DNA of 64,000 bases from JANSYA01 sp965243385 (GCA_965243385.1 CBDEUV010000001.1:1-64000), one strand, 5' to 3'; shown: positions 53,022-62,379, counted from the first letter of the stretch. Made by a program: numbers and translations. The notes: a model not told the origin generated them from the sequence alone.

Positions 53022-53732
53022 ATGAATATGAAACGACTCTGGATTTTAATTTTTTCGCTCGGGCTGACGAGCTGCGGCGATGGAGGCGAAGGCGATCGTC
53101 ACAGTCACCACGGCCATAACGGCGACATGAACGCCCGTTTTCTCGACCCGGGACTCAACGTACAGGAATGGGAAGAACGATTCGAAAACGAAACCAGAGA
53201 TACCTTCAGGCATCGTCAGGCGATCGTGGACGCTCTCGGCCTCCGGCCGGGTCAATCGATCGCCGATGTCGGTTCCGGAACGGGCGCCTTCCTGCCGGCG
53301 CTGCAGCGGCGAATCGGTCCCGGCGGAAGAATATATGCGGTCGAAATCTCGCCGGTCTTCGTCGAACACTTAAAACAGCGGGCGCGCGTCGAAAAACTCG
53401 ACTCCGTCGAGGTGGTCCAGGGCGACGCGTTACGAACGAATCTGGCTTCTGACTCGGTCGACACGGTTCTGGTAGTCGACACCTACCATCACTTCGACGA
53501 TCCCGGAGCGATGCTCGAAGACCTGGCTCGGATCCTGAAGCCCGGGGGGGTGCTCGCGATCGTCGATTACGATAAGATTCCGGGCAAATCGCGGCAATGG
53601 GTCCTCGAGCATATTCGGCTGGAAAAGAGCGGCTTCATCGACGAGATTCGTGCGGGCGGTTTTGACTTGATCGAAGAGCAGCCGATCCCATTTAAAGAAA
53701 GCTTTATGCTTCTGTTTCGAAAACGCGACTGA
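53022..53732 (+). CDS. Lipoprotein with a class I SAM-dependent methyltransferase domain
   Basis: A 236-residue protein. It begins MKRLWILIFSLGLTSCGDGG, a classic signal with lipobox Cys at about residue 19, then a His-rich linker HSHHGHNGD. The remainder (about 50-236) is a Rossmann methyltransferase: SIADVGSGTGAFLPALQRR (motif I), IYAVEISPVFVEHL, VEVVQGDAL, VLVVDTYHHFDDP and LKPGGVLAIVDY. A SAM-dependent enzyme outside the cytoplasm would have no known SAM source. Either the signal is not used or the protein has another role. The ATG has GAGG five bases upstream. Confidence 0.88.
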   Translation: MNMKRLWILIFSLGLTSCGDGGEGDRHSHHGHNGDMNARFLDPGLNVQEWEERFENETRDTFRHRQAIVDALGLRPGQSIADVGSGTGAFLPALQRRIGPGGRIYAVEISPVFVEHLKQRARVEKLDSVEVVQGDALRTNLASDSVDTVLVVDTYHHFDDPGAMLEDLARILKPGGVLAIVDYDKIPGKSRQWVLEHIRLEKSGFIDEIRAGGFDLIEEQPIPFKESFMLLFRKRD

Positions 53733-53791
53733 GGCGATTGCCCGATTTACGCTTGCGAAACAATACTCCGGCGCGAGCGAATCGAGCCGAA

Positions 53792-54184
53792 TTATTGCGC
53801 CGGGATCAGGTCGGATCCCATGGTCCCGGCGACCAGCTCCAGAAAGTCGGCGGTCTGGAAGGGCTTTTGCACCCAGCCGGCGCCGTTTCGTCTGGCAACG
53901 GTTTGCAGATGCGGATCGCTCCGCGAAGACAAGATCATAACCGGAATATCGCGCGTTCGTTCGTCGCACCTGACATGCGCCAGCAGCTGAAGACCGTCTA
54001 ATCCCGGCATATCATAGTCACTGATCAATAAATCCGGGACCGTTTCCTGTAAAAGCTGCAGAGCTTCGTCGCCCTGCGAAGCTTCGCGTACCGCATAACC
54101 CTGGCTCTGCATCGCTACGCGCAGGACGGTCCGCATAAAGCTACTATCGTCGACGATCAAGATGGTTTTCGTTTCGGCTGGCAT
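53792..54184 (-). CDS. Single-domain CheY-like response regulator
   Basis: 130 residues from the ATG at 54184 (MPAETKTILI). Receiver motifs are complete: ILIVDDSSFMRTVLR, the acceptor Asp in LLISDYDMPGLDGLQLL, VMILSSRSD with the Ser switch, and WVQKPFQ with the Lys. No output domain is present. It resembles the protein at 36652-37038 in length and motifs. Its kinase is not adjacent. Confidence 0.92.
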   Translation of the reverse strand: MPAETKTILIVDDSSFMRTVLRVAMQSQGYAVREASQGDEALQLLQETVPDLLISDYDMPGLDGLQLLAHVRCDERTRDIPVMILSSRSDPHLQTVARRNGAGWVQKPFQTADFLELVAGTMGSDLIPAQ

Positions 54185-54385
54185 GACCGAATTGAAATAC
54201 AAGTCTGGAATAATTCAATAAAATTTATCAATTTTTGCGTACACAACTGTTGGAGACATATTGTGTGGGCCCTGGCCAAATCGCAAATAATTGAAATACC
54301 TCAGTTTCGATAGGCTTATGTACCAAATTCTCGTTGGTGACTGCCGCAACTGCCCGAGTACGATTACGCGAATCATCGACTGCGC

Positions 54386-54940
54386 TTAAAAAGAAGAACC
54401 CGGCTCTTTCAGAAATTCGAGCTCTGCAGGCGTCGACTCGCGTCCCAGGATCGCGTTGCGATGCGGATAACGGCCGAAGCGTTCGATAATCACGCGATGT
54501 TTGTGCTCGAACTCCAGATTGTATTCCAATCCTTCGATTGAGTACAGGCGAACGGCTTCGTCGTGAATGGCCAGAGATTCGCTGTGCATACAGGGCATAT
54601 ACAGGAAGGATCGCTGCTGCACGCTCAGTTTTAGATCGTCGCCGGCGCGCACGGCTTCCTGGGCCAGAGCCAGCGCCAGCGAATCTGAAGCGAAGGCTCC
54701 GGGGCTGTCGCGATAGATATTTCGCGAAAACTGATCGAGCACGATGATCTCGGCCAGGCGGCCGATCGCTTCGTCACGCCAGGCGAAGAGCTCGCAACGC
54801 GTCGCCCGGGTGTGCAATTCGCCGAAACGTTTTTCGATCGTCGCGTCGAGCGCGGGATCTTTGACCCACCACTGCTTCGGCTCCAGCTCCTCGAACCAGA
54901 ATTTCAGAACGTCGTCGTAAGACATGTCGGTCTTTGCCAT
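54386..54940 (-). CDS. DUF924-family protein
   Basis: 184 residues from the ATG at 54940 (MAKTDMSYDD); the frame runs upstream but without similarity. Family features: VLKFWFEELEPKQWWVKDPA at the start, IIVLDQFSRNIYRDSPGAFA in the middle, LYMPCMHSESLAIHDEAVRL and FGRYPHRNAILGRESTPAEL near the end. The family is all-helical and TPR-like, with no firm function. It is divergent from the small membrane protein at 55045. Confidence 0.88.
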   Translation of the reverse strand: MAKTDMSYDDVLKFWFEELEPKQWWVKDPALDATIEKRFGELHTRATRCELFAWRDEAIGRLAEIIVLDQFSRNIYRDSPGAFASDSLALALAQEAVRAGDDLKLSVQQRSFLYMPCMHSESLAIHDEAVRLYSIEGLEYNLEFEHKHRVIIERFGRYPHRNAILGRESTPAELEFLKEPGSSF

Positions 54941-55044
54941 ACTCACAGAATACCAGGCAGCCTGGCGGGAAACCACCGAATTAAGACGGACCCATCCGCT
55001 TCGCCTTGACAGCCGGCCGCTCCGGACGCGAAACTCGGGCACGT

Positions 55045-55548
55045 ATGAAAACCTTAAAGCTCCCCGAACGCATGCCACAGTACGCGAGCGAAGACGAACG
55101 GCTCATCGAGGCCGAATCGCCCGCCAGCGCCTTCGCCTGGACCTTCGGTGTGACGCTGCTTGTAGGCGCGTTGATATTCGGCTGGCTCGCGTGGGACGTC
55201 GGACTGGCGGGACTCGCGGAAATTCCGCTGGAAGATTGGACGATGGTCGGGCTGATCTTTTTGATCACGCCCCTCGTGATTGTCGGCTGGAATCTTGTGT
55301 ACCGCGGGGCCTTTCGATCGATTCGATTGCAGGAGACCGGCATGGAGATCGTTGCGCGGCGCAGCGGCCAGGTGCAGCGCATCGCCTGGCGTAGAATCGT
55401 CGGCCTGGGGCGCGTTCGTAATCGTGTAGGCCTGGGGATAACGCTCAGGCTCAAAGACCCGAAACAAAAGATCAAGCTGGGTGCGCCGCCGTTTGACTCC
55501 GCGGACCTGGAAGAAATGTACGACGCGTTGCGGGACGCCTCGCAATAA
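55045..55548 (+). CDS. Small membrane protein with a PH-like cytosolic domain
   Basis: 167 residues from the ATG at 55045 (MKTLKLPERM). Two hydrophobic spans (AWTFGVTLLVGALIFGWLAW, MVGLIFLITPLVIVGWNLVY) are followed by a strand-rich region of about 80 residues (FRSIRLQETGMEIVARRSGQ, LGITLRLKDP). Two helices plus a PH-like fold is common in uncharacterised bacterial membrane proteins. Function is unknown. Confidence 0.65.
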   Translation: MKTLKLPERMPQYASEDERLIEAESPASAFAWTFGVTLLVGALIFGWLAWDVGLAGLAEIPLEDWTMVGLIFLITPLVIVGWNLVYRGAFRSIRLQETGMEIVARRSGQVQRIAWRRIVGLGRVRNRVGLGITLRLKDPKQKIKLGAPPFDSADLEEMYDALRDASQ

Positions 55549-55646
55549 AACTGTAATCGGGCGCATATAACAGCCGCCAATATTCACAGATCCGTAACCC
55601 AGGCGCCACTCGATATCGCGCGGCCTGGCCGATACTCTCACTACTC

Positions 55647-56042
55647 ATGCGGATCAACATATCACTTTTAATTCTGGTCGCGCTGCTTCCGATTGCATTG
55701 TTTCCAGGCGAATCGCCGTTGCGCGCCGGCGACTGGAGCGATTGTCGTGGTGACTGGCAGCAGCTGTGCGCCGGTATCTCCGATCAGTATTCGGTATTCC
55801 AGTGTCTGCAGCGCGAAGAGCGCAAGCTGGCGCCGCAATGCCGCAGTCATCTGGCGAAAGAGCATGCGCGCATTCGGTCCGGAGCCCGCGAAAATTGCGG
55901 GCGCGACTATGCGCGCTTCTGCTGGCATGTGATTCCGGGGGACGGACGCATCTTCCGGTGCCTGAAGTCGCACCTGCCGGAGCTCTCCCCGGCCTGCCGG
56001 GCGCAGTTTGAATCTTTGCCGGAGATTTCAGGAGCCGGATGA
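55647..56042 (+). CDS. Exported protein with two Cys-rich (GLG1-like) repeats
   Basis: A 131-residue protein. A signal peptide ends SPLRAGDWSDC. Two repeats follow: DCRGDWQQLCAGISD...QCLQREERKLAPQC and NCGRDYARFCWHVIPG...RCLKSHLPELSPAC. Each has four Cys with spacing of the Cys-rich GLG1/FGFR-like repeat. The eight Cys probably form disulphides outside the cytoplasm. Such repeats occur in small exported bacterial proteins of unknown role. The next gene on the same strand is a giant exported protein. Confidence 0.82.
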   Translation: MRINISLLILVALLPIALFPGESPLRAGDWSDCRGDWQQLCAGISDQYSVFQCLQREERKLAPQCRSHLAKEHARIRSGARENCGRDYARFCWHVIPGDGRIFRCLKSHLPELSPACRAQFESLPEISGAG

Positions 56043-56161
56043 GGCCTGCATTGCGCTGAATCGGTCTGGAACCCCGCTCTGGCCGCTGATTTTCTCCCGC
56101 TTTTTCGGAACAATTTTGTCACAATTCGGGTCCAATAGAACTCCGACGCGCACCGACCTTT

Positions 56162-59100
56162 ATGGCGATCGGAGCGCGCCCGGAACGGACACGCATGCGA
56201 TCGATTGGCGGCATATTCCCGGAAACGCCTCAGAAGGGGAAACCCGGCATAACTCCGAAACTTCATCTCTTTCACCGCATGCTCGTCGCCGCCGGACTGC
56301 TGGTCCTGACCAGCGCCGTCTCCCCGCTCCTGGCTCAGGCGCCCGCCCTGCCCGACTATGATCCCGACGACTGGTCGGATCTCGAACGCGAAGCGCCCTA
56401 CGGCAGCGAGAAAGAAGATAAATATCGCATCAACGCATTGATCGTCGAAGAGGAAGCGTGGGATCGGCACTATTCGCTGGGCGTGCTGGGATTATTTCGT
56501 TATACGGATTATCCCGTTTTCCATTCGCTGCGTGTGTTGCCGTTTTATTCGAGCATCCAGGCGAAGAACGATCCGCGTCGATCGCGCTGGTTGTTTCCGA
56601 TGTATTATTCGGAATTCGACGGTCGTTCGTATTTGCAGATTACGCCGCTCAGCTTGCGCAGCTACGATACGAACGGGGACGGCTTCGGCCTCTACGGCTA
56701 TCTGTACGTCGCTTCCCGCGAGCAAAGCGAAACCTCGCATACGTTGCTGCCCCTCTTTTCCATAAGTCAGGACGCGGCACGCGACAGCCTCGGCCTGACC
56801 GTACTTCCGCTTTTTTACGCTCACTCCCTGCGCGACGAGTTTACACTGATCGCGCCGGGATTCTACTACGCTTCGACGCCCGGCCGAAGCACGACCGCTT
56901 CGCTCCTGCACTACTATCACAATCGCGACGACGAAGACGGCAACGCGACGACCCTGGTCGCCCCCGGCTACTACCGCAAAGGCGAAACGACCGCCGCCGG
57001 CGTCCAGCGTTCGCAAACGCTCGTCGGTCCGTTCTGGCATTCCAACGACGGAGAAGGCGATACAGCCTGCTATCTCTTTCCGCTTTTCGCGTACTCGTCA
57101 AAAGATGTCAGCGCGGCGGACGGTACGATTGTTCAGCGCACGCGCTCCACGTTCTGGGCGCCGATTTTCTTCCCGATCCACTATCGCAGCGACGACAGCG
57201 CCTCGGGCATAGCGCGGCTGTACGGACCGGTTTATTATGAACGGAACAGCGACGGCGAACTCGAAAGCCTGATCGCGGCGCCCTTTTATTTTCAATCCCG
57301 TAACGAGCACGGGGATTCCTCGCGACACGTCCTGCCCTTCTTCGCTTCCTGGCAGACAGCCGATCAAATGGGCGAAGGCGACTTTAGATCGCAGCTCCTC
57401 ACGCCCCTCGCCTACTTCGACCAGGCGCCGGGTCGATCGCTGCACCTGAGCCCGTTTTATTTTTACAGCTCCCGGGAAACCACGAACTCGCAGCTCGCCG
57501 CGGGCGATTCAGCCGCGACCCGGGCGACCACCTTCCTGGCGCCGATTGTGCCGCTGTATTATGCGAGTGACGATCCCGAAACCGGTAGCGTGCGCTGGTA
57601 CGGCAACCTGCGGTACAAAAGCGACGCCGCCGGCGAATTCGAATCCTTCTGGGCTGCGCCCCTGGTCTTTTATAAACCCGGGGAGAACGGCTATCTCTAC
57701 GCCGCGCCCCTGTACTTTCGTTCGCGCTGGCAGGAAGAAGCCGACGAAACGCGCAGCTTCGGTTTCCTGCACTACTACCGGCATCAGAAGAACGAGGCGC
57801 GCGAGTCCGCTTTTTTTCTGACCTATCTCGCGTATTACAGCAGGGAGACGGAAACCGAATCGAATTCACAGCGCACGACGCAGGTGAACCCGCTCTATTT
57901 TTACAGCGATCGTCAGGAACGCGAAGGCACGGACCTGAGCTATCGCACGACGCTCTGGTTTCCGCTGCCCCTGCCCCTGCACTATCGCAGCGACGACAGC
58001 GAACGCGGCAGCGCCCGCCAGTACGGCCCGGTCTACTACGAGCACGATCGCCGGGAAAATCTGGAACGTTTGATCGCGGCGCCGCTGCTGTTTTATCGCC
58101 CGCGGAACTATCTGCATATCGTGCCGCTGTATTTTCAGCCGCGTCACGACCAGGCAACGCATAAGTCCTTCAGCCTCCTGCACTACGCGCATCTCCAGAA
58201 ACGAAATACGCCGGAAGCGAAGGGCGTCGTCTGGGCCGGGCCGTATTATCGCAGCTTCAACGAAAAAACGAAACGATATTTCGCGCATCTCGCCCCGCTC
58301 TATTTTTCCTACGATACGCCTGAAAGCCAATTCGATCTGGCCCTGCCGGCCTATCTGCGCTACGAAAGCGAGCGGCGCTATATTCACGTCAACGCAGTCG
58401 GCCTGTCGATCAGCCGCGAGAAGCTGCCGATTCCGCGCCTTGCGCGCAGCGATCGCAACGAATGGTATCTCGAACAGGACATCGCGCTCTTTTATAATCT
58501 CTTTCGCCTGTCGACGCGCGTCACTCTGAGCGAAGCGGGCGAATCCGAATCCGCCGCGCCGGTCGCGCCGGAAGCCAGCTTCCCCGAAGGACTGACCGGC
58601 GAAAGCGCCGTGGAAGCGCCGGAGGCCGTCGCGAAGGATTGGCGCGAAGACCGCAACGCCGGCGACCGCCGGCGCAGCGTATCTCGGGAAAATTCGCGCA
58701 GCTACTGGGGGATCCAGTCGCTGTACGGCATGGTCGCCTATGAACGCGCCGACACGCGCCGTCATTTTCGGATCCTGCCGCTGTCCTGGTTCACCTGGGA
58801 CGAAGCCACCGAAAACCGCGTTTATATGGTCCCGGGCGGATTTTTGTCGTACGTCGACGAAAGCACGGACCGGGAATATTTCGCGCTCTTTCCCGGCTTC
58901 GCGCCGTTGTACGGCTATCAGCGCGAAGGCGAATCGTATATTGCGGCGTACCTCGGCCTGGGATATATCAGCGAGTACGACGCCGAAAGCGAAACCCGCG
59001 AACACTCGATACTCTGGCCCCTCGCGAATTTTCATTCTTCGCCGCGGCGCAGCGGCGGCCGCGTGCTTCCGCTGTTCTACCAGCGCACCGACCGCGACCC

Positions 59101-61144
59101 TGAAGCAGACGGCGGCGAAAGCGAACGCTCCACGACTGTGTCACCCCTGTACTTCGCGCGCATCCATTCGACCACGAGCAATCGCACGACTCTGCGCATA
59201 TCGCCGCTGTTTTATTCATCTTCGTTCGAGCCGTCCCCGTCGTCCCTCGCGAGCGGTCGGCCCGCGGCTTACGAAAGCACCCTCGTTTTGCCTGTGCCGG
59301 GAGTTCGTATCCGCGATACCGACCAGGCCGCGGGCTACAACTGGCTGGGGCTCACCGGACTCTATTATACGAAGACGCCGGCCCCGCACCGGAATAGCTC
59401 AGAGCAGAACGGGGTAGAACAAAACGCGCTTTCGCGATTGACGTCCGCCTACTTCGCGCCGTTCTATTTTTACAAAGAAAACGCATACTCCCATCTGCTG
59501 CCGCTGCACTTCAGCCTGCGTAATCAGGAAGACACCGCCGTAACGCACTTCGGGCCGGGTTATTATTATTCGCGGGACGCGGGCTGCGCCGACTGCGCGA
59601 CGGTCGCCGAAAGCACGCTGATTTTGCCGGGCTTCTATCGTTCGGAAGACAGCACGGGCAGCCGCAAGAACGTCCTCCTGCTCGCCGACTGGTCGAACGA
59701 CGCCGCCGGCGATTTAAATCACGTGCTCTTGTTTCCGTTGTTCGGGTACAGCCCGCAGAAGACTGCGCCGGAATCGACTTTGTCGGACGACGGCGGCTCC
59801 CACGCATTTTTCGCTCCGCTCTACTACGGCTATTCCCGCGAAAGCTCGGTTGGTCGCGAAAGCCTGAGCGTATCGCCCCTGTTTTTTCGATCGCATGAAT
59901 CACGAAGCGCTTCCGACACGGAAAGCGATACATTATTTCTACCGGCGCCCGGTTTGTATCTCAACGAAAACGAAACGACGAGCACTTATAGCTGGCTGGG
60001 ACTTGCCGGTCTGCACTTTCAGGAAAGCGAGCTGAGGCAGCTGTGGACCGCGCCCGTTCTGTTTTACGGGAAAGATTCGTTTTTTCATCTCGCTCCGTTC
60101 TACTTCAGCACCCGCAGCGCCGACGGAACGCGGCTGGCGCGCTTCGGACCGGGCTACTATTATTCCCGCGACGGCGACGACGCGAGCGTGATGGTCTTGC
60201 CGGGCTTCTATCGAGACCGCTATAAAGACCATACGTACACCAATCTATTGTTAGCCGCAAGCTATGAGCGCGACGAAGCAGGCTACGATTCCGCGGGCGT
60301 CTTTCCGGTTTTCTCCCACCAATCGAATCAGGGCGACGCCGGGCGGGATTCGCATCTCTACGCCTTCCCTTTCTATTACGGCCGCGAAGGCTACAGCCGC
60401 ACGATTTCCCTGCACGTACTGCCGGCGATCTACAGTGAATACACTCGGGCCGGCGATTTCAAACTTTTCGCCGCGGGCCTCTACGTCCGGCGCTCGCCGG
60501 GTTACCAGCGCGACAACCTGCTGTATCTGATCGATCGCAAGCGGGAAGAAACGGCCGCCAGCGAAGTCTACAGCAGCTACGGCCTGCTCTTTCATAGCAT
60601 GAGCTACGAAAACGAACCCGACGCGCATCGTTTCGCCATGGGCTACGGCTTCCTGGCCGGCCTTTCCAGCGAGCGATATCCGGACCTGGATGGAGACGCC
60701 GGCTCATTCGCGGCCAATCTGCTCTGGCTGACCCACGAGAGCCGGCCCGACTACACACACAACAGCTTCTTTCCGCTCTGGTGGTACGATCGCGATGCGG
60801 ACCGCAGCCTGTGGGCCTTTGCTCCGCTCTTGAGCGGCGGCCTGCACGAAGGCGCCGAGACAACGCGCCTGATCGGGGGCGGAGCGCTCTACTACGAATT
60901 CGCGGACCGCTCGCGCAACGAATATTCGCGCGCGGTGCTTCTGGGCGTACTTTATAGCGACACGGCCCGCCGGGAACGGGGCTATCGCTCGCGCGGAAGC
61001 CTGTGGAATTATCTGTGGCAGTATCAGTCGGAGAGCGAGTCGGACTTCGAAAAATTTTCGCTGCTAAAATTCGTCTACAGCCGCACCCGCCACGCAGGCC
61101 GTACGCGTACCCGCGTGCTCGGCATTCGCGTACACGAGTCGTGA
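56162..61144 (+). CDS. Giant exported protein with many short aromatic repeats, unknown family
   Basis: A 1660-residue protein. A signal-like segment lies at about 40-60 (MLVAAGLLVLTSAVSPLLAQ); the start at 56162 is uncertain, with ATGs at 56195 and 56279. The rest is built of dozens of short units of the type (L/I)-x-P-L-(F/Y)-Y-x-S, spaced by about 15-35 residues: LRVLPFYSS, TVLPLFYAHS, PIFFPIHYRSDD, YGPVYYERNSDGE, LHLSPFYFYSSRE. Larger blocks repeat too, such as HYRSDDS-x-(S/R)G-x-ARLYGPVYYE. Many Tyr, Phe and Asp and almost no Cys suggest a beta-rich outer-membrane or periplasmic protein. I recognise no family. Its function is unknown. Confidence 0.85.
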   Translation: MAIGARPERTRMRSIGGIFPETPQKGKPGITPKLHLFHRMLVAAGLLVLTSAVSPLLAQAPALPDYDPDDWSDLEREAPYGSEKEDKYRINALIVEEEAWDRHYSLGVLGLFRYTDYPVFHSLRVLPFYSSIQAKNDPRRSRWLFPMYYSEFDGRSYLQITPLSLRSYDTNGDGFGLYGYLYVASREQSETSHTLLPLFSISQDAARDSLGLTVLPLFYAHSLRDEFTLIAPGFYYASTPGRSTTASLLHYYHNRDDEDGNATTLVAPGYYRKGETTAAGVQRSQTLVGPFWHSNDGEGDTACYLFPLFAYSSKDVSAADGTIVQRTRSTFWAPIFFPIHYRSDDSASGIARLYGPVYYERNSDGELESLIAAPFYFQSRNEHGDSSRHVLPFFASWQTADQMGEGDFRSQLLTPLAYFDQAPGRSLHLSPFYFYSSRETTNSQLAAGDSAATRATTFLAPIVPLYYASDDPETGSVRWYGNLRYKSDAAGEFESFWAAPLVFYKPGENGYLYAAPLYFRSRWQEEADETRSFGFLHYYRHQKNEARESAFFLTYLAYYSRETETESNSQRTTQVNPLYFYSDRQEREGTDLSYRTTLWFPLPLPLHYRSDDSERGSARQYGPVYYEHDRRENLERLIAAPLLFYRPRNYLHIVPLYFQPRHDQATHKSFSLLHYAHLQKRNTPEAKGVVWAGPYYRSFNEKTKRYFAHLAPLYFSYDTPESQFDLALPAYLRYESERRYIHVNAVGLSISREKLPIPRLARSDRNEWYLEQDIALFYNLFRLSTRVTLSEAGESESAAPVAPEASFPEGLTGESAVEAPEAVAKDWREDRNAGDRRRSVSRENSRSYWGIQSLYGMVAYERADTRRHFRILPLSWFTWDEATENRVYMVPGGFLSYVDESTDREYFALFPGFAPLYGYQREGESYIAAYLGLGYISEYDAESETREHSILWPLANFHSSPRRSGGRVLPLFYQRTDRDPEADGGESERSTTVSPLYFARIHSTTSNRTTLRISPLFYSSSFEPSPSSLASGRPAAYESTLVLPVPGVRIRDTDQAAGYNWLGLTGLYYTKTPAPHRNSSEQNGVEQNALSRLTSAYFAPFYFYKENAYSHLLPLHFSLRNQEDTAVTHFGPGYYYSRDAGCADCATVAESTLILPGFYRSEDSTGSRKNVLLLADWSNDAAGDLNHVLLFPLFGYSPQKTAPESTLSDDGGSHAFFAPLYYGYSRESSVGRESLSVSPLFFRSHESRSASDTESDTLFLPAPGLYLNENETTSTYSWLGLAGLHFQESELRQLWTAPVLFYGKDSFFHLAPFYFSTRSADGTRLARFGPGYYYSRDGDDASVMVLPGFYRDRYKDHTYTNLLLAASYERDEAGYDSAGVFPVFSHQSNQGDAGRDSHLYAFPFYYGREGYSRTISLHVLPAIYSEYTRAGDFKLFAAGLYVRRSPGYQRDNLLYLIDRKREETAASEVYSSYGLLFHSMSYENEPDAHRFAMGYGFLAGLSSERYPDLDGDAGSFAANLLWLTHESRPDYTHNSFFPLWWYDRDADRSLWAFAPLLSGGLHEGAETTRLIGGGALYYEFADRSRNEYSRAVLLGVLYSDTARRERGYRSRGSLWNYLWQYQSESESDFEKFSLLKFVYSRTRHAGRTRTRVLGIRVHES

Positions 61145-61163
61145 CGAATCGCAAAATCCGGGC

Positions 61164-61754
61164 TCAGACCAGCAGCGCGGCCGCGATGGCCGCACGCAGA
61201 ATTCGCGAACACTTTGCGTGTTTCCAGCCCCGGTCGCTGATCAGCAAATCATAGCTCTGAATCGACGAAGCGGACCAGAGATAGTCGGTGGCGTCGGCGA
61301 CGGTCCAGTGCGACGCAAGCGCCTCCTCCGCGGCAAGACTCTGGATCAGTCCGCGTTCCCATGCGCGCAGATCCCGCATGCGATCCTCCCAGGCGGCGCT
61401 GGCATCCGGATCGGTCTTTCGCAGCCGAATCAAATCCGTGGCGACCGGCCGTATCTTTTGCGCGAAAGCGAACCAGACCTTCAAACAGGCGTCCAGGCGC
61501 TCCGCCGCCCCGGGAGTGCGTATCGCCCGCTCGAAATCGGCCTGGATCGTAAATTTCTCGTCCGCATGCCGCACGAGCGCCATCAGGAGGCCGCCCCGGG
61601 ACTTAAAATGCAAATATACGGACTGGCGACTGACTCCCGTCGCGGCGGCGATGTCCTGCATTGAGATTTCCGCGCCGCGGCTGGCGATGAGCTCCCAGGC
61701 GACGTCCAGAATTTCGCTCCGGGTCACGCCCGCAGCCTGCTTTTTTCTTGACAC
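61164..61754 (-). CDS. TetR-family repressor
   Basis: A 196-residue protein. The TetR helix-turn-helix is clear: ILDVAWELIASRGAEISMQD and IAAATGVSRQSVYLHFKSRG (about 15-54). The C-terminal domain binds an unknown ligand. The start is GTG at 61754, which lies inside the first palindrome of its own control region. It is divergent from the DUF1330-like gene, which it probably represses together with itself. Confidence 0.9.
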   Translation of the reverse strand: MSRKKQAAGVTRSEILDVAWELIASRGAEISMQDIAAATGVSRQSVYLHFKSRGGLLMALVRHADEKFTIQADFERAIRTPGAAERLDACLKVWFAFAQKIRPVATDLIRLRKTDPDASAAWEDRMRDLRAWERGLIQSLAAEEALASHWTVADATDYLWSASSIQSYDLLISDRGWKHAKCSRILRAAIAAALLV

Positions 61755-61786
61755 GTGTAAAGAATCCTTTTATTTACAGCTGTAAA
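61747..61786 (+). promoter_or_regulatory. Promoter of the DUF1330-like gene with two palindromic TetR operators
   Basis: TTGACA (61748-61753) and TATTTA (61771-61776) are 17 bases apart, a good sigma-70-type promoter. Two related palindromes cover it: CTTGACACGTGTAAAG (61747-61762, one mismatch) and the perfect TTTACAGCTGTAAA (61773-61786). They share the form CTTTACA-N2-TGTAAAG, with centres 25 bases apart. Binding would block the promoter. AGGAGG at 61793-61798 is the ribosome site for the ATG at 61808. Confidence 0.72.
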
Positions 61787-61807
61787 GAATACAGGAGGGC
61801 GAATGCA

Positions 61808-62251
61808 ATGTCTGTCAATCAGGATCTACAGCAAAAAATCGAACAATTCCGCGAATGGTACGGCGACGCCGGCCCGTCCCGGACGCAATGGGAACGAGTC
61901 TTATCGCGGCCGGCCGATAAGGCGCTCACGCTGGTGAATTTTTTTAAGTTCCGCGCGAAAGCCGGTTATCCCGCGAATTCGGGCCAGGCGGAGGCGTCCG
62001 GCAACGAGGCCTTTCAACGTTACGCCCGGGTCAGCATGCCTGCGATGCAGGCCGCGGGCGGCAAATTTCTGCACGTGGGCCCTTTCGCCGGCAGTTTTAC
62101 GGGACAGGACGAAGACTGGGATCTGGTGGCGATCGGCGCCTATCCCGATCTTGAGTCGTTCCTGAATTTGTATACGAACGAGAAATATCGCGCGGCGTTT
62201 GCGCATCGCAGCGCGGCCTGCGAGCGTGAAAAGGTCGTAATCTGCGAATAA
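61808..62251 (+). CDS. DUF1330-like protein
   Basis: 147 residues from the ATG at 61808, with AGGAGG nine bases upstream. The protein has a dimeric ferredoxin-like pattern: ALTLVNFFKFRAKAGYP, FQRYARVSMPAMQAAGGKFL, VGPFAGSFTGQDEDWDLVAI and GAYPDLESFLNLYTNEKYRA. These strands and helices match DUF1330 and related dimeric alpha-beta barrels, some of which act as small oxygenases or isomerases. It is the likely target of the divergent TetR gene. Confidence 0.8.
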   Translation: MSVNQDLQQKIEQFREWYGDAGPSRTQWERVLSRPADKALTLVNFFKFRAKAGYPANSGQAEASGNEAFQRYARVSMPAMQAAGGKFLHVGPFAGSFTGQDEDWDLVAIGAYPDLESFLNLYTNEKYRAAFAHRSAACEREKVVICE

Positions 62252-62266
62252 TTCGAGGCCGTCAGA

Positions 62267-62320
62267 TCATCGACGCTCGCAAGAGTCGATGACTTGAGAG
62301 TCTGTTTTTCAACAGACTCT
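62267..62320. terminator. Two adjacent stem-loops after the DUF1330-like gene
   Basis: TCATCGAC (62267-62274) pairs with GTCGATGA (62285-62292). AGAGTCTGTT (62297-62306) pairs perfectly with AACAGACTCT (62311-62320) around a TTTC loop. The second is a strong 10-bp hairpin. They lie between the DUF1330-like and WD40 genes. No T-run follows, so the terminator role is probable, not certain. Confidence 0.5.
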
Positions 62321-62379
62321 TGACCGCCAGTCCCCGCGGGGCCAGGCTGGGAGAATGTCGTTCTGTACGGAGATCGTAG

